Notes: a model not told the origin generated them from the sequence alone. Shown: positions 20,283 through 30,582, numbered from the stretch's first letter. The stretch: DNA of 64,000 bases from Ceratothoa steindachneri (GCA_963969495.1 OZ018321.1:64758780-64822779); one strand, 5' to 3'. Program-made: numbers and translations.

Positions 20283-22845
20283 ACTTCTTCTTGCCGGATG
20301 ATGGTTGTGCGCTCATTTAACATTCTTCTTGCGAATGCGATGCAATGGGTGAATTGGGTTTGGCGTTTGTAGGTACTATACAGGACGTGTGCAGCTAGAT
20401 ACCTCGAGAGGGTCTGTAGAGGCCATGCCAATGTACTTGTATTCGCGTTGGTCACAGCTATGCTAATTATAGTTTCCCCAACTGGAACAAAAGAAGACAC
20501 GCAAAGATGATTGGTATGAAAATAGGAAACATTAATGAATTTTTGAAGAAACTGAAAATACATACCCGAAGGTATGGCTTTAAGTCTATAGATAAACCTT
20601 CAACGGTTACATAAAGTAATGAAAATATAAAAGCAAATATACTTGCCACTAGTGAAGGCAACAGTAATTTACTTTCCAATCTCGTTGCACATAGAGTCAA
20701 AGTCTAGAAAAAAGAACTGCAGCGATTACAGAATAAAGCTGTACTTTATAACAAAAGCACGAAGAAGAGAACAATGGTAAATGATTAAAATTTACGCAGT
20801 AGCTAACCTTCACCCAATGAAAAGGTCCTTAGGGAGAAGGGCAGAAGAGATTTGTGGTAAAATAAACAACGTGCGCTGAATGATTCCAGCACAGGTCTAC
20901 ATCCAAAATTGAAAAAGAACAAACCCTCTATTTTTAGTACTCGCACCGAAATAGGAAGAGAGAAGAACCATTGTTTACGTGAAGAACTCACATGTATAAG
21001 GAAACTTAAATTTGGACTGACTACCTGAACAAGACCAACCAAGAAGATATACCTTCGCTCGTCACCTGTTAAAGATGTTGTAAGGGCCACTAAAAAATAT
21101 ATCATGAAAAGAATAAGAATAGAAATAGAATTAGCTACTCTTGGTTCGTATTCGAGGTTATCCACCAGGTACAAATAATGGAAGTATTCCATTCTATTCT
21201 TCTATCCTCTAACAAAAGTAGGTGAGCTGAGTTCAACTTCTTTCCTCAATCTATCTTTTCTCATTGCAACATCATAACTCCTCTTCTTTCATCGGATCCC
21301 GCTGACCCTCCTTCACCAGGGTCCATTTGGACCCTGTGTAAGAGGTGAAGGTACACTGAATAGTGGTCGAATGAAGGGTACCTTCTTGGCTACACCCACC
21401 AGGGAAGTATGCTAATACTCAAAATTTGTATCACTCTACTATCCTAACTAAACTAAAAATAGTCATCTTTACTATTATAAGCCAAAAGCCAATTCAGCGT
21501 CCTACTAGGAAATGGGAGGCTTTTCTTAGGGCAGACTGGGATACATAAAGAATAATCCGAAAATGTGTACTAAATCCATTAAGTCAACCAATAAGGGAAG
21601 AAATTGACGAAAAACTGGATATAAAATGGGAAGCCATTAAAAGAGCCCAGATTTCATTTAAAGTCATACTATACTTTAGATGGACCCCGGAAATGCTATT
21701 GAAATATGAAGAGATAGAAAGTTAACCGAGACCATGAGAAAAAAAACCGGTCGAATAAGGGAATTACACAGCGCCATCAGGGAAAAAAAATTATGAATAG
21801 TAATTGTATAAATAAAATAACAAAACAAATTAAATAGAATAAGACACCCCAAAAGAAGAGTGAAGACGCATCTCCTAAAGAATATTGGATAAGAATTAAC
21901 CATATGAATGAAAAACGTGCAAGAGATGGACACATCGTAGAAGATAAAGTCGAAAACGAGAAAATATTTGAGGGAATTGTGGAAGGAAATATTTAATGCA
22001 GCATCGTCCGAAACTAGAGAGAAAAATACCAAAATTTATATTTTCTTGAAAATACTCTTCTAATTTCAGTGAAAATCACCCAGAATATTTTTTGAAATTT
22101 GTCCATGATAGTCTGCAACTTTCCCCCTTTAGAACAGCGGGTAAAAAAATTATGCGAAAAAGAATGTGTATTCGAATAAAAGATGCATCCAAAACTTGAG
22201 AACGATAAAATAATTTTCAGTTTACACTTAGAAATTCGTAAAATATGTAGAGCAACAGTTTCCAACGTTTATTGTACACGGCTACTGATAGTATTACTCA
22301 TTTATCAGTGAAGCGAGACGAGTTAAGGTTGACAAATCTTTCAGAAAGTAAGTGACCAGGTGGAAGAGTAAAGAAATGACATTGTCTGCCATTTCGGGAG
22401 TTATAATCGGTCCAGGAAAACCGGTCTCCCTCGTAAAACCACTCCTAGGAAAGATCCTACGATGCAACGGATATCGATGACGAACCAATGTGAGATGTCA
22501 GCTAGTATTTCATGTCACAATGCTGAGAACATGAACCTGACTGGAGGGACTTGCCAGACTCCCTCACGTAGATTGAGAGAGGTGGGATTTAATAACAATC
22601 CCTTCCAGCTAAGAAACCATTCTTAGCAAAAAAGAATATGGCGCTGATGTTGGCGTTGGCTACTGAGCATGTCCTGTGGGTTACTGAAAATTGGGAGTAT
22701 TTTTAGCAATGAAATAATTCAATTTGTTTGGTTTTGATGTTAGGCAACCTGGAAGTATGGCGTCGTACAGGTCAAATGTTGAATCCCACAACCAAGCAGA
22801 TGACCGTTAAATTTGGAGGTGGCAGCGGTAGGGTTTAGGACTTAT
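20283..22845. other. Unrecognised AT-rich spacer with coding-like stretches
   Basis: No known domain on either strand. On + several short frames read like decayed protein: LSNLVAHRVKV near 20,680; RATKKYIMKRIRIEIELATL near 21,090; and a 70-residue stretch with one stop at 21,505-21,725 (REEIDEKLDIKWEAIKRAQI then FRWTPEMLLKYEEIES). On - the 60-130 codon ORFs rich in Leu/Phe/Ile are what AT-rich complement gives and are not taken as membrane proteins. A hairpin with ccctccttcaccaggg / accctgtgtaagaggtgaagg lies near 21,310-21,352. Confidence 0.4.
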
Positions 22846-22854
22846 TTTCAAGAT
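22846..22854. other. Target-site duplication, left, of I-like copy B
   Basis: ttttcaaga, repeated at 30,583-30,591. One more base matches beyond a single mismatch on the 5' side (tattttcaaga / tgttttcaaga). Confidence 0.75.
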
Positions 22855-22867
22855 TATTTTTTTTTTA
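22855..22867 (-). other. Poly(A) tail of copy B
   Basis: A 13-bp T-rich run on + (ttatttttttttt), the LINE 3' tail on the minus strand, directly inside the target-site duplication. Confidence 0.85.
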
Positions 22868-22878
22868 GAGCCTATCTG

Positions 22879-22934
22879 GCGACTGCCCACTTGGGCATAA
22901 GTCGCCGGAATCATGACAGTCTAACACTTGGCTA
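22879..22934 (-). other. 3'-terminal stem-loop pair of copy B
   Basis: Stem 1 at 22,879-22,907: ggcgact pairs with agtcgcc, with an inner gccca / tgggc stem and a 3-nt bulge. Stem 2 at 22,919-22,934: agtcta / ttggct with wobble. Both lie within 70 bp of the poly(A) end and recur in copies A and C and in the fragment at 34.2 kb. Confidence 0.75.
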
Positions 22935-23049
22935 CTTTAGAATAAGAACACGAAAACATAACAACGATAAAAAGTGAAGATCGCAACAATTAAGAAGCAA
23001 TCTCTGGCGTCGGGGGGAGATCCCCCATCACCGGCGCAGAGCGTGCGAC

Positions 23050-23980
23050 CTACAAAGAAAACAACAATAACAAAAACAAAAAACAACAACAACAAAACCT
23101 AGTTAAATAAAAGGGAGAAGGCCGGCCTCCTCCACAAAGTCTACCAGTCCAACAGTCAAAGAGCACGCACTCGTCCCGAGTAAAAGGGACAGGCGGTAGC
23201 GACCCCGCCCATTCCGGTACCGGGACAGGTAATGTGCGCGAAGATCGCCCAGACTGGAACATTCAACAAGAATGTGCCGAATAGTCTGGGGGACAACGCA
23301 GTCGTAACAGTAAGGCGCTGGCGAGCGCTCCATCAAATGGCGGTGCGTTTAGAGAGTATGCCTAATTCAGAGACGACAGAAAGCAACCTCAAGCCCTGAG
23401 AGCACTCAGGGCGATTTGTGAGTCGCTATAGATCACAATCCGGTCTCCGAACCGGGCACGTTGTGTAATCTCCCGTATCGAGTGGTGTATTGCCACCAGT
23501 TCGGCCGTGAAGACAGACGCAGCGCCAGGCAGAGCCCCGCTGATTTCAAACAGAGGGGATACGGCGTGGAAGCCGATCTCCTTTTTGGATTTGGAGCCAT
23601 CTGTATACACTAGCACGGTTCCAGCGTGACACGAGGTGTGCTCTAAAAAGGTAGAGCGCAATACTCCCGGCGCTGTAGAAGCTTTGGGAGCAAAGGCATG
23701 GCGACAATTAGCCAAATGTGGTAGCCTCCAAAGTGGTGTACTGGGAAGAACCAGGGGCACCCAGGGGCCGAGAACTATACCTAGCTCTCGAATGAGTTTC
23801 CTGGCTCTAAACCCAAAAGGCTTAGGGTATGACTGGCGTCTCTCAGCGGCATAAGCACCGTCGAAATCGGCTGCGAATGCAGTGAAAGCTGTTGGCGACT
23901 GAAGGAGGCGCCAGGCTCACGCGTACAGGCAAATGGTGCACTATACACGGAGTAGAGCGACTGGCATATCCCCAGCATCG
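23050..23980 (-). pseudogene. ORF2 RNase H and C-terminal Cys/His motif of copy B
   Basis: The RNase H region begins near 23,620 with VLVYTDGSKSKKEIGFHAVS (first catalytic Asp), then VFTAELVAIHHSIRE (Glu) and RIVIYSDSQIALSALRA (Asp). There the sequence jumps: the HVGIAGNERADE segment that carries the last catalytic residue is missing, and the next recognisable piece is the terminal motif MERSPAPYCYDCVVPQTIRH then ILVECSSLGDLRAHYL (CxxC...H...C, 23,336-23,230). An internal deletion of about 0.5 kb relative to copy C therefore removed the end of RNase H (at about 23,390). Upstream, 23,978-23,781 matches the linker of copy C. Confidence 0.85.
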
Positions 23981-24156
23981 ACTAGTAGGCTCTCAATGGG
24001 GAAAGTGGGGAAGGAAACGGTCGCAAGGCGAAGGCCGGTGTGGTGGATAGAGTCCACCTTCCGCAATAAACGCTCGGCTGCGGATGCATAAAACTCGCAT
24101 CCGTAGTCAAGCTTCGAACGAACAAAGGATTAATACAAAGTAAGGCAGTAGCCCTA

Positions 24157-25541
24157 TCAGCACCTGAACGTCATAGAACGGAGAATATCCATGGCGCGGG
24201 TACAACAGACACTAAGGATGCAAATATGAGCCTGCCAGGTGAGGTGCCGGTCAAATACAAGACCAAGGAAACGGTGCGATTCAACCACTTCCAGGCGTAC
24301 TCCATTAAGAAACAAGTCTGGGTGTAAGTAAAGCCGTGGATGGCGGCAGAAGTGCACCACCTTAGTCTTGGCCAAGGAAAACCGGAACCCGTGCGTTTCG
24401 GCATAGCGAGAGACGCGGTTCAATGCCTGTTGGAGTCGAAACTCCAGAGTTGGCATCTGGGCCGCGACCCCCTAAAATCGAAAGGTCGTCCACGTAGAGC
24501 GTAGCGAGAACATCTTCCGGCAGCATCGAGGTGATGCCGTTGATGCTCAGGGCAAAGAATGTGACACTGAGGACACTTCCCTGCGGGACACCCTCTTCCT
24601 GCTCCTTTGGGCCGGAGAGAGCTCCCCCAGCCGTACGCGGAATCGACGATCTCGCAATAATTCAAATAAAAAAATTGGGAGGCGTCCCCTTGGCCCCATC
24701 GTGTGGAGAATCTAAATGATATCGTATCGCCATGCGGTATCATTGGCCTTCACAAGATCGAAAAACACCGTGGCGTAGTGCTGTCTACGAAGGAAGGCCT
24801 CAAAGATGGCATTTTCCAGTCAGAACAGAGCATTTGAAGTTGAGTGGAACTTGGGGAAGCTGCACTGTGCAGAAGACAGATGGCCTCCGCTGTCCAGGAA
24901 AAAGGCGAATCTAACATTTACCAATTTCTCCATCAACTTGCACACGCAAGAGGTTAGAGATATTGGGCGGGAACCGGCCGAAGTAGAGTGATCTATCCCC
25001 GGTTTGCGAAAGGCGAGCACAGTAGTGATTCGCCAGGAATCTGAGAAGAGAGCATCCACCCAGATCCTATTAAGCAAATTTAACAAAAAGGCCATGCCTC
25101 GCTCACCCAGGTGTCGAAACATGGCATACGGGACATCGTCCGGACAATGGGCGGTGTACACGCACGAAGCAAGAGCGGAGAGAACTCACTCACAGTAAAC
25201 CCGTCGTTGAAGGGTTCTCCACCTCTGGAGGTAAAGTCCAGTTGGCGGCCTTCCGCGACATCACGACGTGCATTGAATGCTGGCGTAGCAGCATCCCGGC
25301 TAGAGAATGCGGAGAAAGCGGTCGCGAAGGATTCTGCCACGGATGCGGGGTCCTGCGAGAACTTGCCCCGAATCCTTTTGACTCGCTTCCAAACCTCTGC
25401 CAGAGGGGTATTCCCCTTAAGTGAAGACACGTATGCGTGCCAAGAAGAGCGGCGGGCGTTCTTCGAAATATACCGGACCCTAGCCCTAGCCCGACAAAAT
25501 TCAGCGACAGTGAAATCGTTCGGGCGGCGCTTATAGCGCAT
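24157..25541 (-). pseudogene. Reverse transcriptase of copy B
   Basis: RT of the I-like element. The linker and fingers (25,541-25,080) have TPLAEVWKRVKRIRGKFSQD and GGEPFNDGFTVSEF. Then 25,161-24,820 has RNLG/FRHLGERGMAFLLNLLN, SDSWRITTVLAFRKPGIDHS and SRPISLTSCVCKLMEKLV. In the palm the frame shifts, but VPQGSVLSVTFFALSINGIT and LATLYVDDLSI are readable at about 24,610-24,495, so the catalytic YVDD is intact in this copy. The thumb (24,456-24,157) has LQQALNRVSRYAETHGFRFS, KTKVVHFCR and VESHRFLGLVFDRHLTWQAH. Only a few frameshifts separate it from an intact domain. Confidence 0.88.
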
Positions 25542-25805
25542 GTAGGCATAACGCTTCTGTTTGAGGGTTGTCTCACACTAGGCATACCACCATGGAAGTT
25601 GTCGGCGTGCAAAACGGCCAGACGTTCTAGGAATAGTAGTCAGGCCCGCGGCGATGAGGTTGCCGGAGAAGAACTTAACCGCCTCATCTACCGACCTAAA
25701 CTCCTCGACTGAGATAGAGAATTCAGTCATTTCCTGAAATGCAGGCCACCGCGCCCGCGTCAAGCACCACCGAGGTGGACTCTCAGGCGGCAGTTGCCCT
25801 GAAAA

Positions 25806-26486
25806 TTATATTTGAATGGGAAAGTGATCACTACCATGGAGGTCATCGACCACCCCGTATTTAAAATCCGGCTGTGCATCCGAGGAGCACAAAGATAGGT
25901 CAAGGCAAGAAAATGAAGCGGTTCTCGGACAGTGATGCGTAAACTCATCCAAGTTTAGGACACCCATCTCAAGCTCTTCGATCAGATCGGCAAGGACTTG
26001 TCCCCTGGGATTTATTGAGTAATCTCCCCAGAGAGAATGCCTGACGTTCGGATCTCCAAGCAAGAAAAAGGGCCTAGGCAACCGTGCCACGCCGTAGGGA
26101 AAGTCCCCTGCGTCGAAGTCAGCTGACGGTGGAATGTACGCAGAAATGATAGTATACCTCCTATCCAGGTGAAGCTGCACAGCCACTGCTCGAAAAGGGG
26201 TATCTAAAGTAAAAGGTAGAATGGAGACATCAAGGCGGGAGTAAAACGCGCATCCCCCAGCCCAGCCATCTCGTGGTCGTGGGGTCGCAAGACCCTTATA
26301 CCCCGGGATGGCGGGCAGGGGGCACGCGCCTATCATAGTCTCCTGCTGAAAAATAGCTAACGGGGAACGTGACGACACGAGCATCAGCAGCTCCTCCCAG
26401 TTGGTCCGGACTCCACGGCAATTCCATTGAACGCTTATTCCCTCTAGACCTAGCTTGGAGGAGACGCGGGGGCCCTCTTCGAACAC
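25806..26486 (-). pseudogene. Endonuclease of copy B (226 codons open)
   Basis: APE-like endonuclease at the N-terminus of ORF2, nearly complete. In order: ISVQWNCRGVRTNWEEL (metal-binding Asn), FQQETM (catalytic Glu), GYKGLATPRPRDG, YTIISAYIPPSAD (conserved Tyr), LLGDPNVRHSLWGD (GDFN with Phe to Pro; HSLWGD is characteristic of I-like and R1/Jockey-type endonucleases), FSCLDLSLCS, and GSDHFPIQI (terminal Asp-His pair). Nicking of target DNA at T-rich sites is the expected role. The frame ends in the linker before the RT, where a stop separates the domains. Confidence 0.9.
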
Positions 26487-26489
26487 AAG

Positions 26490-26878
26490 ACCCTCAAATG
26501 AATGGCCGTACGCTTCCTACGGCAGAACCACGGGCGCTGTTGGCCGGACAAAGCGCTGAAGGCGCTCTCGCCTTCGATGACTTATTGGGGGAAGTTAAGC
26601 TCTCCATGCGAGTCTTTGCCTCCCTCCGCCTCGAAACCTTAGGCGGGCGTTGCGGCTTAGGAGGCGGGGGGAAGGGGCTCTTTTCGAGGAACCACCGTCT
26701 CCGAGCCACTCAGCTCACCACTAGGCGTAGGCGAAAGAACCGAAGCTCTTTTGTTGCTGTCCTCCTTTCGACGGCCAACTTTAGTAACCCCGGAAGATGG
26801 CCTGGCGTCCAACTTCACGGGTATTGCCTCCTGTAAGTCTAACGACTCGTTAGAGGCGCGTGGCTGTTTCGCCTTACG
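26490..26878 (-). pseudogene. ORF1 C-terminal part of copy B (before the insertion)
   Basis: Pro/Lys-rich C-terminal ORF1 sequence (EKSPFPPPPKPQRPPKVSRR) matching the same part of copy A at 17.3-17.7 kb. It is cut at 26,878 by the insertion of copy C and resumes at 28,402. Confidence 0.75.
26866..26878. other. Target-site duplication, left, of copy C
   Basis: gtttcgccttacg, identical to 28,402-28,414. The same sequence occurs once, uninterrupted, in copy A at about 17,683, which proves the pre-insertion state. Confidence 0.95.
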
Positions 26879-26908
26879 TTTTTTTTTTTTTTAATTAAGG
26901 GGCTATCT

Positions 26909-26963
26909 GGCGACTGCCGACTTAGGCATTAGTCGCCGTAAACAAACAGCCTAGTTCGAGGCT
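26909..26963 (-). other. 3'-terminal stem-loop pair of copy C
   Basis: Stem 1 at 26,909-26,937 keeps ggcgact / agtcgcc with inner gcc / ggc. Stem 2 at 26,948-26,963 is agcct / aggct around agttcg. Loop bases differ from copies A and B while the stems are kept. Confidence 0.75.
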
Positions 26964-27061
26964 ACTTTAAAAATTAAACAGGAAACAATAAAAAGAGATA
27001 ACAATAACAATAAAAAAGCAATAACAAAAACAATAACAAAAACAACAACAATTAAACTGGG

Positions 27062-28003
27062 TTAAATGAAAGGGAGAAGGCCAGCCTTCCCCCAAAAGTC
27101 AATAAGTCCACTAGTCATGGTGCACGCACTCGTCCCGAGTACAAGGGACAGGCGGTAGTGACCCCGCCCATCCCGGTACCATGACAGGTATCGTGCGCGA
27201 AGATCACCCAGACTGGGACATTCGACAAGAATGTGCCGAACAGTCTGGGGGACGACGCAGTCGTTGCAATAGGGCGCAGGCGAGCGCTCCATCAAGTAGC
27301 GATGCGTCACACGAGTGTGTCCGATTCGAAGACGACAGAAAGCAACCTGAAGCCGCCGCGGCATTGGGGGATAGGTCCATGGGAACAGTCGCGGCGCAAT
27401 GGCACGCAACTTTAAGTTCCCCTCGACCGTCTCCCATCTTCTTTGCCAAGCAGTCCGAAGAGCTGCCCGTATTCCTGCCATGTAGTCAGTGTGAGGAAGA
27501 GCGAAACGCTGGTCCGGTCGCAGAGTCCTCGCGGACTCTTTGGCGCCCTCATCGGCGCGCTCATTCCCCGCAATTCCTACATGTCCAGGAACCCAGCAGA
27601 AGATAATCTCGACATCTGCCCGGCTCGCCAAAACCGTGGCGTCACGGATATCGCGAACCAGGGGATGCGGAGATTCCAATGCCCCGAGAGCACTCAAGAC
27701 GCTTTGTGAGTCGCTATAGATCACAATCCGGTCTCCGAACCGGGCACGTCGCGTAATCTCCCGTACCGAGTGGTGTATTGCCACCAGCTCGGCCGTGAAG
27801 ACAGACGCAGCGCCTGGTAGAGCCCCGCTGACTTCAAACAGAGGGGATACGGCGTGGAAGCCGACCCCCTCTTGGGACTTGGAGCCATCCGTATACACTG
27901 GCACGGTACCAGCGTGACACGATGTGTGCTCCAAAAAGGTCGAACGCAATACTCCCGGCGCAGTACAAGCTTTGGGAGCAGAGGCGTGGCGACAAATAGC
28001 CAA
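27062..28003 (-). CDS. RNase H plus Cys/His-motif C-terminal region of LINE ORF2 (copy C)
   Basis: A 313-codon open frame, the best preserved coding sequence of the window. It is part of a larger ORF2 that extends upstream in another frame, so its ATG is not a true start. RNase H residues are all present: VYTDGSKSQ (Asp), VFTAELVAIHHS (Glu), IVIYSDSQSVLSAL (Asp) and FCWVPGHVGIAGNERADEGA (His and last Asp). After a linker with RAIAPRLFPWTYPPMPRRLQ comes MERSPAPYCNDCVVPQTVRH then ILVECPSLGDLR, a CxxC...H...C motif common at the end of I-like and Jockey-like ORF2 proteins. As a 5'-truncated insertion it is unlikely to be expressed as a functional protein. Confidence 0.9.
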   Translation of the reverse strand: MAICRHASAPKACTAPGVLRSTFLEHTSCHAGTVPVYTDGSKSQEGVGFHAVSPLFEVSGALPGAASVFTAELVAIHHSVREITRRARFGDRIVIYSDSQSVLSALGALESPHPLVRDIRDATVLASRADVEIIFCWVPGHVGIAGNERADEGAKESARTLRPDQRFALPHTDYMAGIRAALRTAWQRRWETVEGNLKLRAIAPRLFPWTYPPMPRRLQVAFCRLRIGHTRVTHRYLMERSPAPYCNDCVVPQTVRHILVECPSLGDLRARYLSWYRDGRGHYRLSLVLGTSACTMTSGLIDFWGKAGLLPFI

Positions 28004-28401
28004 ATGTGGTACCCTCCAGGGTGGCGTCCTGGGCAGAACCAGGGCGCCACCGGCCCGAGAGCTATATCTACTTCTCGAAGGAGTTTCCTGGCCCTAAACC
28101 CAAAGGGCTTAGGGTATGACTGGCGTCTATCGGCGGCATAGGCACCATCGAGATCAGCTGCGGAAGGAGTGAGAGCTGTTGGCGACTGAGGGAGGCGCCG
28201 GGCTCGCGCGTACAGGCGAGTGATGCACTGCACGCGGCGCAGAGCGAGTGGCATCTCCCCAGCATCGACCAGCAGGCTCTCAATGGGGGAAGTGCGGAAG
28301 GCACCGGTCGCAAGGCGAAGACCGGTGTGGTGGATTGAATCCACCTTCCGCAATAAACGCTCGGCTGCGGATGCATAAAACTCGCATCCGTAGTCGAGCT
28401 G
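28004..28401 (-). pseudogene. RT thumb/linker of copy C
   Basis: Sequence upstream of the RNase H frame: STIHHTGLRLATGAFRTSPI and ESLLVDAGEMPLALRRVQCI, then TRLYARARRLPQSPTALTPS, matching the same linker in copies A, B and D. It begins abruptly at the 5' truncation point. Confidence 0.85.
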
Positions 28402-28414
28402 GTTTCGCCTTACG
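28402..28414. other. Target-site duplication, right, of copy C
   Basis: gtttcgccttacg, exact partner of 26,866-26,878. Confidence 0.95.
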
Positions 28415-30042
28415 GGAAACGGTCACGCTGGGAGAAGGGGGGGTGCCTTGGTTTTAGCTGGGGCTGAAGGTGAACCCTTTGTGCCGCTAGCTTTACCAGG
28501 GAAGCGCCCAGGTTGAGTAGAGCCCACAGAAGGGCTTCGAATGGGCGCGGAAACAACCTTGTTCGTTGGCCTGGATGAGCCTGGAGCAGAGGGTGGGCCT
28601 GGGCGATTCGTTTGCAGTAATAGCACCGCCGTGGCAGTGGCACGTATGCCTTCACGCGGTAGCTGTACCTACCGGCACGCACCGACTCAGGGAGCTTGTC
28701 ACAGTCGAACGTGACGAAAAGTGTAGCGGTGGGTCTCGATGCCCCTCCCTGTTTTCTCATCACACGTTTGACCTTGACCGCTCCATGGTCGGCCAGCTCT
28801 AAGGTGATGTATATGAAGTAGTCAACGAGTTCCATCGCATAAACTACTCCTTTCACAAAGGGTGCTATTAAGTGTCCGAAGAGCACTTATGTTGGCCGCC
28901 TCTGAGAGACCTGCCGCATTCGCCAGAAGGCTCCCGTCCGAGAAACTGGTCACTTTTGGCTCTCTACCAATTACACTAGATAATGCTTTTCTTTGATGGA
29001 TCATGTTTTCCTTGGCCAACATGCTGCCATCAGTGGAGCGAATAACGAGAAAGCCTTTGAAGCGAGTGGGCTCGAAAGCGCCAGGTAACCTCTGAATGAG
29101 GGGCCCCGATGTTATCGAGGCTCAACCCTGTGCACTTTTGGTCTTAGTCATAGTCAGGGGCTCCTCACCCGGGGAGGCAGTGGGGCCGGATGTGCCAATC
29201 TTGGCTTGGTCGCTTACCAGTGTGGCAGCAGATCCATCCGTCCCCGCAGCCCCCGTAGATGGAGAGGAGACCCGAGTCTTCTCAGTCTTTTTCTTATTTT
29301 TTTCTTTTTAGGAGAGGAGGGCGGGGAATGAACCCTCTTCTCCCTTCCGCCGGAAGAAGCCCCTAGGTTAGATGGACCGGCCTCAGCCAGGTCCTTCTCC
29401 GATATGCAAAGGTCCTGGTAGTCGCAGGGGCATCGGTTGGAGGAGAACCCTCCCATCCTTGTACTGCCTCGGAAACCTCCCATGTAAGGGGCTACTGTCT
29501 GAGGCTGGGTTGCCTCAAGGCCCATGTCTATATCAGGAGGGGCCATCCCCTCTCAGGACATCGCAGGTCCCTTTGGCAGCGTTACTAGTCATGTGTGGGA
29601 AGGCACAGGCCTTGAATCCAGCAAGTTTCAATATTCGTGCCAGCAGGTCTTTTGAGGGAAGCGACCGAAGGGGCCTGGCTTCCCTCTTCCCCCTAAGGGG
29701 GTTTGCCCTACCGAGCCGATTCGCTGGTGAGCGGTCGTCTATGAGTTACCTGCTGGCTTTCTTGGCAGTCCCCTTGGAAAGAAAAGGGGGGACTGCCGCT
29801 GGAAAACGGGAGGTGCCCGAAAGCACCTCAAGAGAAGGGGGTGAGGGGGAGTCCCCTACACGGGTAGGCGAAGGAGAGGAGTAAGCCTCGTCTCCGGTTA
29901 GAGAAATATGGAGGGTCCTTTGCGCAAGCACAGAGTGGGGGGAGGGAACTCCATTTTTTTCTGTGGAACTGTCCGAGGGCGGCTCCGTTGATGAACAAAG
30001 GGAAATTATGGGGAGATTTTGAATTTTCTCATCATTGGGCAT
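28402..30042 (-). pseudogene. ORF1 of copy B (main part)
   Basis: Gag-like first ORF of copy B. The start is at 30,042 (MPNDEKIQNLPIIS). It has a Ser/Pro-rich N-terminus (30,042-29,746), then a 110-codon piece at 29,546-29,214 ending in a basic run (SPKKKKIRKRLRRL). The RRM-like centre (about 29,050-28,640) has SDGSLLANAAGLSEAANISA and PTATLFVTFDCDKLPESVRA. The first knuckle region reads RCYYCKRIAQAHPLLQ, with the other knuckles lost: sequence equivalent to 17.8-18.1 kb of copy A is largely missing here (internal deletion near 28,590). The frame continues at 26,878 beyond the copy C insertion. Confidence 0.8.
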
Positions 30043-30582
30043 GGTGACCCTAAATTTAAAACGGGATGCAATAGCTAGCTCATCACCCCTCGCAGTAGCC
30101 TGCTCTGCAAGGGGTGCGTACAGGACCTGGTAGAGCCAGGTGCCGCCATTGCGGACTATCCCTTCCGCCTGGTGGCCTGGCAGTCCCTCAGCATGACGGA
30201 TCCTCCTTGGACACAGCGTAAAAAATTAATAGATTGTGAAATAAGAAGGAAAGGGGATGTGAGGAAGGTATGGGTGGGGAGGAAGCAGGTTGTTAAAAAC
30301 CATTAACCCCAGACCGGTGCTCAGGGGTTAGGGAACATTGTCCCCCCCCCCTTCCCTAGCCCAGATCGGGGATGGTTGGCTGAGAAGATGGTTAGCATCT
30401 ACCCTGGGAAATTAGAGGCTGACCAGAGAAAGTTGTGGGAGAGGTTGTATAAAAAGCGACGAAGTAAGGGAGAAATACAGACTGTCTGAAAGAAGAAGAG
30501 GCTAAGCTGTGGTCGGACGGGGTGCTGAATTCCGTCAGCACGGCAGCCAGGATGGCAAATCGCCGAGCTCCTTACGGGGTTG
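30043..30582 (-). other. 5' UTR of copy B
   Basis: Aligns with 19,736-20,269 of copy A. The 5' end is taken as the base before the target-site duplication at 30,583. Confidence 0.7.

Larger units (their letters stand above)
26879..28401 (-). mobile_element. I-like LINE, 5'-truncated copy C nested in copy B
   Basis: A 1,523-bp insertion on the minus strand made of the 3' end of the same LINE family: part of the RT C-terminus, the complete RNase H and Cys/His motif, 3' UTR with stem-loops, and a 14-bp poly(A) tail (26,879-26,892). It is flanked by a perfect 13-bp target-site duplication. The 5' truncation (28,401) falls in the RT thumb (ctcgcatccgtagtcgagct), a usual outcome of incomplete reverse transcription. 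It carries the longest open frame in the window, so it is young relative to A, B and D. Confidence 0.95.
22855..30582 (-). mobile_element. I-like LINE, full-length copy B (host of copy C)
   Basis: A second full-length member of the copy A family, minus strand, about 6.2 kb once the 1.5-kb insertion at 26,879-28,401 and one copy of its target duplication are removed. Order from the 5' end: 5' UTR 30,582-30,043; ORF1 30,042 to 28,402 continuing at 26,878-26,490; ORF2 endonuclease 26,486-25,806; RT 25,541-24,157; RNase H and Cys/His motif 23,980-23,100; 3' stem-loops; poly(A) (22,855-22,867). A 9-bp target-site duplication flanks it. It is better preserved than A: the endonuclease is open for 226 codons. 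Confidence 0.92.

Noticed and set aside
20467..22265. Leu/Phe/Ile-rich minus ORFs that look like membrane proteins
   Set aside because: The AT-rich complement gives such composition. There are no consistent helices, no family match, and better coding-like traces lie on +.
26369..26836. 155-codon + ORF opposite ORF1/endonuclease of copy B, and similar long antisense ORFs at 16.3, 25.1, 27.2 and 53.5 kb
   Set aside because: They are shadows of GC-rich LINE or gypsy genes on the minus strand and show no conserved motifs of their own.
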